Shown piece after piece: positions 34,164-39,333 of a stretch of DNA of 39,333 bases. The position numbers were made by a program, and so were the translations under genes. The stretch is taken from contig NZ_CALXEG010000030.1 in NCBI RefSeq assembly GCF_944387275.1, forward strand, positions 1 to 39,333. The letters run 5' to 3'. Each line of letters starts with the position of its first letter. Positions within the stretch are counted from its first letter, which is position 1. The notes under the pieces were generated by a model that made no database searches, was not told where the DNA came from, and saw only the letters and a program-made list of their open reading frames with translations. Source of the DNA: an uncultured Pseudoflavonifractor sp. (GTDB taxonomy: Bacteria > Bacillota > Clostridia > Oscillospirales > Oscillospiraceae).

Positions 34164-36398
34164 ATGAACAGACAGCCTTCCGCCCTCCGGGCGGCCCAAT
34201 TCTACGACCGGTTCGGCCCCTTCCTGCTGGCCGCCCTGGCCGCCGTCATTATGGCCCTGGTGCTCTTCGCCGGCGGCGGGGCGGGATTGTCCAACAACGG
34301 GGACTTCGGCCGGGTGATGAGCACCAATTCCCTGGACTACGCGGAGAGCACCGGCTCCTTTGTGTACGAGGACACCTTCCGCATGGTCTTTCAGGGGGAT
34401 CCCGCCGGGGCAAAGCTGTGGAACCTGCTCTTCAATCTGGACAACACCGCCGCCTACCCCTCCATCCATCTGGTGTTCGTCCGGGCCTCCCTGGCGGGCA
34501 ATCTGGCCCTCAACGCCCTCACCGGCCAGAGCCTGGACACCTACCACATCCAGGTGCTGGGCCTCATCTATCTGCTGTGCTATGCCGGGCTGCTGCTCCT
34601 GCTGTTCCGCTCCTTCCGGCTGCCCTCCCTGTGGTGCGACCTGCTGGTGAAGCTGGCCGTCCTCTTCGTCCTGTGCGACGAGGGGTATATCACCTACTTC
34701 AACTCCCTGTACAGCGAGCCGGTGCAGATGCTGGGCCTGCTGGCCATGGCGGTGTTCGGCCCGCGGCTGCTGACCCGCCGGGGCTCTCTGGGCTGGAATG
34801 CCGGGTGGTACTTCCTCGCCTGCGTGGTGTACGGCTGGAGCAAGTTCATCAACCTGCCGGTGGCCGCTCTGTGCGCCCTAGGTATGGGCGCGGTCCTCTT
34901 CCTCCGCTCGGAGAAGAAGCACCGGAAGTGGCTGTGCGGCGGCGCTGTGGCCTGCGTGGCGGTACTGGGGGCGGTGTATCTCTCTCTTCCCGGCTGGATG
35001 GACTACGAGACCAACTACAACGCTGTGTTCTACGGCGTCCTCAAGGACACCACCCCGGAGCAGACCGATCAGTACCTCTCCGACCTGGGGCTTCCGGATT
35101 ACATGGCGGAATACGCCAACTCCAACTACTACATGGACCGGGTGGCCCCCGCCCGGGAGAGCGAGCAGTTCAAGGCGGACTTCTCCCAGGTGTCCAAGTT
35201 CGACCTGCTGTTCTTCTACCTCTCCCACCCGGGCTACTACCTGGAGAAGCTGGACGTGGCCATGGCCCACACCGGCTTTATCCGGCCCTACTACCTCTCC
35301 AACCTGGACGCCACCCACCCCAGGCTCACCTTTGCCGGCCGCTTCGGCGGCTGGAGCTGGCTGCGGGGCCAGCTGCCCGTCAACACCTGGCTGGCCGCTG
35401 GGCTCATCACGGCGGCGGGCTGCTGGGCCCTGTGGCGGGCCGTGGCGGGCCGGAAGGGCGCGGGCAAGGACAAGCTCTCCGCCGCCCTCCTGGCGCTCAC
35501 TGTGCTGGGCTCCATGGCCTACCAGTTCCTGATGCCCACGGTCACCAACGGCGAGGGGGACCTGGCCAAGCACATGTTCGCCTTCGCCCAGTTCATCGAC
35601 CTGCTGCTCCTCTTGGTGCTGGCCTGGCTGGGGTACCGGCTTTCCACGGCAGAGCGGGTGCTCCGCCCCGCCGCCGTGCTGGCGGGGAGCACCGCCGGTG
35701 TGCTCCTCCTGCTGCTGGCCGTGCCCGCCGGCATCTCCCTGATACGGGCACAGCTGCCCCACAACACCCTGGAGACAGGGGCCTACGTCCAGCTGGGCGC
35801 CTGGGAGGGAAAGCCCCTTCTGTGGCAGGCCGCGGAACAGCAGGAGGACGGCACCTGGCTGCTCCTGGCGGCGGAGCCGGTGGACCAACGGGCCTTTGAC
35901 CAGGACGGGGACTTCGGCAGCAGCCGTTGGAGCGACTCCGACCTGCGGGCGTGGCTCAACGGGGACTTCCTCACCGCAGCCTTTGACCAGTCGGAGCGGG
36001 AGATGCTGGCGACGGGCAGCCATCGGGTGCTGCTGTCCATTACGGATCGGGACCTGGCCGACTCCGGCTTCAACGACTTCTTCGCCTTCCACGTGCCGGC
36101 CTACAGCGACCGGGGCATGGAGGAGGCGGTGGCCATGGACTGCACCGACACCGTCCGCCTGCCCGACATCGGCCTGATGGCCTCCCTGTCCCGGCAGGGG
36201 CTGCTCTCCGGCGCCCCCTGCTGGATGGACACCCCCTATTTCAACAACGGCTCCATGGTGCGCATCCTGGGGACCGACGGGTACTTCTACATGCGGGACG
36301 CCGCCGACACCTGGGGCGTCCGTCCGGTGATCGCCCTGGATGCCGCGGGATTCGCCGGCTCCGGCAGCGTGGGAGACCCCTTTGTGCCCACCACGTAA
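34164..36398 (+). CDS. Multi-pass membrane protein fused to a DUF6273-like domain
   Basis: 744 residues in two parts. Residues 1-530 are an integral membrane region with about ten spans, starting at 19-38, and a conserved early loop LSNNGDFGRVM (42-52). This resembles the WsfD-type glycan hexose transferase family, so a role in surface-glycan assembly is possible but unproven. A soluble part lies between the spans near 290-400. After a last span at about 506-528, residues 540-742 are external and match DUF6273 by the pattern SDLRAWLNGDFLTAAFDQSE (start about 592) and the closing GVRPVIALDAAG. ATG 34164 follows GAGGTG. Both halves are in one uninterrupted frame. Confidence 0.75.
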   Translation: MNRQPSALRAAQFYDRFGPFLLAALAAVIMALVLFAGGGAGLSNNGDFGRVMSTNSLDYAESTGSFVYEDTFRMVFQGDPAGAKLWNLLFNLDNTAAYPSIHLVFVRASLAGNLALNALTGQSLDTYHIQVLGLIYLLCYAGLLLLLFRSFRLPSLWCDLLVKLAVLFVLCDEGYITYFNSLYSEPVQMLGLLAMAVFGPRLLTRRGSLGWNAGWYFLACVVYGWSKFINLPVAALCALGMGAVLFLRSEKKHRKWLCGGAVACVAVLGAVYLSLPGWMDYETNYNAVFYGVLKDTTPEQTDQYLSDLGLPDYMAEYANSNYYMDRVAPARESEQFKADFSQVSKFDLLFFYLSHPGYYLEKLDVAMAHTGFIRPYYLSNLDATHPRLTFAGRFGGWSWLRGQLPVNTWLAAGLITAAGCWALWRAVAGRKGAGKDKLSAALLALTVLGSMAYQFLMPTVTNGEGDLAKHMFAFAQFIDLLLLLVLAWLGYRLSTAERVLRPAAVLAGSTAGVLLLLLAVPAGISLIRAQLPHNTLETGAYVQLGAWEGKPLLWQAAEQQEDGTWLLLAAEPVDQRAFDQDGDFGSSRWSDSDLRAWLNGDFLTAAFDQSEREMLATGSHRVLLSITDRDLADSGFNDFFAFHVPAYSDRGMEEAVAMDCTDTVRLPDIGLMASLSRQGLLSGAPCWMDTPYFNNGSMVRILGTDGYFYMRDAADTWGVRPVIALDAAGFAGSGSVGDPFVPTT

Positions 36399-36435
36399 AA
36401 AGGACTGCCTGTCTTTTGCGACAGGCAGTCCTTTT
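36398..36435. terminator. Bidirectional terminator between the fusion gene and MATE gene
   Basis: 16-base perfect arms AAAAGGACTGCCTGTC and complement with a TTTTGC loop; A and T shoulders serve both strands. Confidence 0.9.
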
Positions 36436-36440
36436 ATCTT

Positions 36441-37805
36441 TTAGTTTGCCAGCAGGCGCTTGTTCACCCAGGCGCGGCTGTGCCAGCGCCAGAGGAAAAG
36501 CCCGGCCCGGATGCACTCGTCCGCCGCCATGGCGATCCACAGGCCAGCCAGACCCATGTCGAATACCACGCCCAGCAGCCAGCTGCCACCCACGCCCACG
36601 ATCCAGGCGTCGATGACGCAGATGATGATGGGGAACCGGATATCCCCGCAGGCCTGGAGGGCCCGGCACATGGTCATGTTCACCGCCCGGCCCAGCTCCA
36701 GGGGGATCTCGATGAGCATGATGGTCTTGGCCAGGGTCAGCACCTGGGGGTCGGTGGTGAAGAGGCTGTAGACCGGATCGCAGACCAGGAACAGCAGCAC
36801 CGACACCGCCCCTGAGATCACCAGGGAGAAGAGTACGGTGCGGTGCACCTGGCGGTTGGTCTCCTCCACCTGCTCCGCGCCCATGAGCCGGGCGGCCACC
36901 ACCTGGCAGGCCTGGCTCATGGCCGAGCCGAACATGTAGGTGACGTTGGCGAAGATGTTGGCGTACACACGGGTGTTCACCACGTAGGTGGCAAAGCAGT
37001 TGCACACGGTCTGAATGCAGATCTGGGACATATTGTAGCTCACCGACTCGCCGCCGGCGGGCACGCCGATGCGGAGCAGCCGCCGCAGCTGGTCCTTGGG
37101 GAAGGGACGCAGCTGGGAGAACCGGATCACCGGGCCGAACTTCTTCCAGAAGAGCAGGGCGATGATGATGACGCCCACCAGGCGGCTCAGGCCGCTGGAG
37201 ATGGCCGCGCCGGCGATGCCCAGTGCGGGCAGGGGACCCACGCCGTTGATGAGGATGTAGTTGCCCACGATGTTCAGGCAGTTCATGAACACGGAGATGA
37301 CCATGGTCTCCTTCATCATCTGGCTGGAGCGAAAGAAGGCGGTGAAGGTCAGGTATACCGACTGGAACACCATGCCCGCGCCGATGATGCGCATATAGAG
37401 GCAGGTCTTCTCAAAAATCTCCTCATGGACGCCCATGAGCCGGAAGATGGGTCCGCAGCCCAGCACCAGGATCAGACTCACCGCCACGCCGAAGACGATA
37501 TTGGTGAACAGGGAGACCGTATAGGTCTCGTTGACGCTCCTGGTGTCCCGGGCGCCGATATACTGGGAGATCAGGATCATGGAGGCGGTACACACCACGG
37601 AGAACACCAGCAGCAGCAGGTTGGTCACCTGGTTGGCGTTGCCGATGGCGCCCACGCCGTTGGGGTCCACCCAGCCCACCATGATCTGGTCCGCGTTGCC
37701 CACCAGCATCTGGAGCAGCAGCTCCACAAAAATCGGGCCGGTCAGCAGGAGGATGTTGTTCTCCCGTCCGGCAGATTCTCTCTTCTTTACTATCGTCTTT
37801 TCCAT
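36441..37805 (-). CDS. MATE family efflux transporter
   Basis: 454 residues with twelve predicted spans and the two-fold MatE repeat. It is a cation-coupled exporter of drugs or metabolites; the substrate is unknown. Typical blocks are PIFVELLLQMLVGNADQIMVG (about 23-43) and SQYIGARD near 80. ATG 37805 is preceded by AGGTG; a longer frame to 37844 lacks a ribosome site. The promoter overlaps a long inverted repeat, which may be an operator or leader hairpin. Confidence 0.9.
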   Translation of the reverse strand: MEKTIVKKRESAGRENNILLLTGPIFVELLLQMLVGNADQIMVGWVDPNGVGAIGNANQVTNLLLLVFSVVCTASMILISQYIGARDTRSVNETYTVSLFTNIVFGVAVSLILVLGCGPIFRLMGVHEEIFEKTCLYMRIIGAGMVFQSVYLTFTAFFRSSQMMKETMVISVFMNCLNIVGNYILINGVGPLPALGIAGAAISSGLSRLVGVIIIALLFWKKFGPVIRFSQLRPFPKDQLRRLLRIGVPAGGESVSYNMSQICIQTVCNCFATYVVNTRVYANIFANVTYMFGSAMSQACQVVAARLMGAEQVEETNRQVHRTVLFSLVISGAVSVLLFLVCDPVYSLFTTDPQVLTLAKTIMLIEIPLELGRAVNMTMCRALQACGDIRFPIIICVIDAWIVGVGGSWLLGVVFDMGLAGLWIAMAADECIRAGLFLWRWHSRAWVNKRLLAN

Positions 37806-37849
37806 CACACACCTGGCTCTCTGCTGAATTCTGAATACACACATAGACT

Positions 37850-37881
37850 ATGGGGAAAGTCCCAAAAGGAACTTTCCCCAT
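37850..37881. repeat. Inverted repeat at the MATE transcription start
   Basis: ATGGGGAAAGT (37850-37860) and ACTTTCCCCAT (37871-37881) are exact inverted copies with a 10-base centre that itself nearly pairs. The right arm overlaps the -10 of the MATE promoter. It would form a 5' hairpin in the mRNA or an operator in DNA. Confidence 0.7.
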
Positions 37882-37907
37882 TATAGAGCACAGGCAAAAA
37901 TTTTCAA
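37880..37907 (-). promoter_or_regulatory. Promoter of the MATE gene
   Basis: On the minus strand TTGAAA (37902-37907), 16-base spacer, perfect TATAAT (37880-37885). Confidence 0.65.
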
Positions 37908-37954
37908 TTGTCAATTCCTACGCATTTGGGGAAGTCCTGGCCCGTCCTTTCTAT

Positions 37955-38128
37955 TCATTCCGGCCCACAGAACCGTTCCGCGCATGCCTCCAGCGTTGCA
38001 AAGGAGTTCACCATCTGGTAGCGGGGGCGGATGCGGTCCTGAAGATAGCTGGGCAGCCGCTCGAAGTACTCCTCCGCCCCGGGTTCGTGGCGGAAGAGGG
38101 CGTACATGTCGTTGTATTCCCGCCGCAT
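37955..38128 (-). CDS. Small conserved-looking protein of 57 residues, unknown
   Basis: A short gene with an excellent ribosome site (GGAGGTGA, 6 bases before ATG 38128). The product starts MRREYNDMYALFRHEPGAEE and ends in CGPE. It has no membrane segment; the pattern YFERLPSYLQDRI and VNSFATLEACAE is familiar from tiny uncharacterised clostridial proteins (Y-F-x-x-LP-x-Y-V-Q-D). Function unknown. It lies between rpsU and the MATE gene on the same strand, after the rpsU terminator, so it needs its own promoter, which I could not identify. Confidence 0.7.
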   Translation of the reverse strand: MRREYNDMYALFRHEPGAEEYFERLPSYLQDRIRPRYQMVNSFATLEACAERFCGPE

Positions 38129-38201
38129 ACTGCATCACCTCCCCCACAGTGTGCGCAGATGAGGGAGGATTGATACGCCGCGTTTCCGGCCCAGGGCAGC
38201 A

Positions 38202-38233
38202 AAAACCCCGCAGCCTTCCGGCTGCGGGGTTTT
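38202..38233 (-). terminator. Terminator after rpsU
   Basis: 14-base arms AAAACCCCGCAGCC and complement with a 4-base loop, followed on the minus strand by a T run. Confidence 0.9.
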
Positions 38234-38239
38234 ATATTC

Positions 38240-38422
38240 TTAGTAGAACTTCTTGCGGTTCTTGCGCGCGGCCTCAGACTTCTTGCGGCGCTTGACGCTC
38301 GGACTCTCATAGCACTCGCGCTTACGCACCTCGGCCAGGACGCCCGACTTGGCGCAGCTGCGCTTAAAACGCTTCAGGGCGTTCTCCAGGGACTCGCCCT
38401 CTTTCACACGGACTTCCGACAT
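38240..38422 (-). CDS. rpsU: 30S ribosomal protein S21
   Basis: 60-residue small-subunit protein near the mRNA entry/anti-Shine-Dalgarno region. The sequence is textbook S21: [20 protein letters not shown] at the start, a basic middle with [19 protein letters not shown], and the end KKFY. ATG 38422 follows GGAGGGG by 6 bases. Single gene with a consensus promoter and a long leader carrying two hairpins; the usual partner yqeY is not adjacent. Confidence 0.97.
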   Translation of the reverse strand: MSEVRVKEGESLENALKRFKRSCAKSGVLAEVRKRECYESPSVKRRKKSEAARKNRKKFY

Positions 38423-38508
38423 TGATTTCCCCTCCCTCCGACGCGGCAGACCTGTCTGCCGTGAAAGGGCCACAGGCATAGGCGGTTTCGCCTAGATATG
38501 GCTTTAAC
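38423..38508 (-). promoter_or_regulatory. Structured leader of rpsU
   Basis: The leader of about 85 bases has two hairpins: TAGGCG-AAAC-CGCCTA near 38479-38494 and CGGCAGAC-GTCTGCCG at 38444-38461. Ribosomal-protein leaders often bind the protein itself, but no known S21 element is recognised. Confidence 0.45.
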
Positions 38509-38514
38509 AGTAGT

Positions 38515-38543
38515 ATTATATGAAAAATTCAGCGTCTTGTCAA
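38515..38543 (-). promoter_or_regulatory. Consensus promoter of rpsU
   Basis: On the minus strand TTGACA (38538-38543), 17-base spacer, TATAAT (38515-38520): a perfect sigma-A match. Confidence 0.9.
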
Positions 38544-38590
38544 GGGAATCTTTTAAAGGGAAAAAATTTCCTTGATGTGGCCCTGGACGC

Positions 38591-38881
38591 TTACCGCTCC
38601 TGGAAGAACTCCAGCTCCTCCCCCACCGGTCCGGCGCAGAAGGCGATGCGGATGGGATAGTCCCCGCCCAGGTTCCGGTCCCCGGGCTCCACCAGCACCG
38701 GGCAGCCTGCGGCCCGCACCCGGGCGATCATCCCGTCCACGTCATCGGTGGCAAAGGCGATGTGGGCGAACAGGCCCCGCTGCTCCTCCCCGCCGTTGGC
38801 CGTCACCTCCAGCAGGGTGTTGCCCAGGTCCAGCATGGCGCCCGGGGCCCTGAGGGAGATGTGATGCACGCCTCTCATCAT
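38591..38881 (-). CDS. VOC (glyoxalase/dioxygenase) family protein, shortened
   Basis: 96 residues. It begins like a normal VOC protein (MMRGVHHISLRAPG) but then jumps straight to AMLDLGNTLLEVTANG and continues to the usual C-terminal module (GLFAHIAFATDDVDG to GEELEFFQER). About 30-40 residues that normally hold the helix and next strands of the first module are missing, with the frame kept. The likely metal ligands H6/H7, E25, H40 and a final glutamate are still present. The start overlaps the leuS stop by one base (TGATG), so it is translationally coupled to leuS. It may be a decayed or a minimal VOC protein. Confidence 0.7.
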   Translation of the reverse strand: MMRGVHHISLRAPGAMLDLGNTLLEVTANGGEEQRGLFAHIAFATDDVDGMIARVRAAGCPVLVEPGDRNLGGDYPIRIAFCAGPVGEELEFFQER

Positions 38882-39333
38882 CACTTGGCGATCAGGTTGA
38901 CCAGCTTGTTGGGCACCAGGATGGTCTTGACCAGGTTCTTGCCCTCGGTGAACTTCTGGACCTTGGGGTCCTTCATGGCCTCGGCCACCACAGTGGCCTC
39001 GTCGCTGTCCATGGGCACGGTGATGGTGGCGCGGAGCTTGCCGCACACCTGGACGGCCATCTGCACCTGGGCGTCGATGGTCTTGCTCTCGTCGTAGGCG
39101 GGCCAGGACTGCTGGCAGGCCATGCCGCCCCGCTGGGCGGCGTAGCCCAGGGTCTCCCACAGCTCCTCCACCATGTGGGGCGCGAAGGGGGACAGCATGA
39201 GCAGCAGGGCGGCGTAGTCGCCCTTGGAGCAGCCGTTGGCGTAGAAGTCGTTGACCAGGGCCATGAGGGCGGCGATGGCGGTGTTGAACTTCATGGCCTC
39301 GATGTCGTCGGACACCTTCTTGATGGTCTTGTG
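38881..39333 (-). CDS. leuS: Leucine--tRNA ligase, C-terminal part (5' end outside window)
   Basis: The last 150 codons of a class I synthetase, open to the window edge. Residues such as KTIKKVSDDIEAMKFNTAIA, SPFAPHMVEELWETLG and the closing TILVPNKLVNLIAK are the anticodon-binding and C-terminal domains of bacterial LeuRS. It charges tRNA-Leu. The HIGH and KMSKS parts lie outside. Followed with one base overlap by the VOC gene. Confidence 0.95.
   Translation of the reverse strand, partial: HKTIKKVSDDIEAMKFNTAIAALMALVNDFYANGCSKGDYAALLLMLSPFAPHMVEELWETLGYAAQRGGMACQQSWPAYDESKTIDAQVQMAVQVCGKLRATITVPMDSDEATVVAEAMKDPKVQKFTEGKNLVKTILVPNKLVNLIAK

Overview
The window reads as ordinary chromosome of a GC-rich (by eye well over 60% G+C), endospore-forming Firmicute of class Clostridia, most likely an Oscillospiraceae/Flavonifractor-like gut anaerobe. 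The lineage is inferred from gene families and was not searched. Supporting signs are the sporulation proteins YqfC and YqfD, DUF951, a group II ECF transporter core with FolT, a zinc-finger Clp ATPase, ECF sigma/DUF4179 regulation, GlnRS, strong GGAGG ribosome sites, and sigma-A promoters that stand out as AT-rich islands. I see no phage, insertion sequence, CRISPR array, tRNA or rRNA.

Left part (1-7.1 kb): a partial DUF4914 gene; xpt with a long structured leader; an FMN-binding split-barrel protein; a translationally coupled DUF951-hisC pair; an S1-domain protein; and folT behind a probable tetrahydrofolate riboswitch. The switch ends in a hairpin that buries the folT ribosome site and is followed by a U tract.

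7.1-12.7 kb is one long minus-strand operon, yqfC-yqfD-phoH-(membrane protein)-(Cys-rich protein)-ybeY-(small membrane protein)-era-yqzL-recO. It matches the Bacillus yqfC-recO cluster, except that pgpH, dgkA and cdd are absent and three unrecognised genes are packed in with GTGA overlaps or 2-base gaps. cca and murC follow, divergent from one AT-rich spacer.

15.5-19.1 kb is regulatory: an ECF sigma factor with its membrane-anchored DUF4179 partner behind a self-type promoter, then a Crp/Fnr regulator divergent from a ferredoxin-like protein with a perfect 5-4-5 palindrome between them. 19.1-28.7 kb holds a ClpE-like unfoldase and a long minus-strand operon: methyltransferase, ecfA1, ecfA2, ecfT, truA, DUF5711, cvpA, pgsA. 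The EcfA1A2T module supplies the energising core that FolT, 19 kb away, needs.

28.9-36.4 kb is plus-strand: divIVA, a fumarase beta subunit without its alpha partner, a 2-hydroxyacid dehydrogenase, glnS, a threonine-aldolase-like enzyme, and a large membrane protein fused to a DUF6273-like domain. The right end is minus-strand: a MATE exporter, a 57-residue gene, rpsU, a shortened VOC protein and the 3' end of leuS. Nearly every convergent junction carries a strong, often bidirectional, hairpin terminator.
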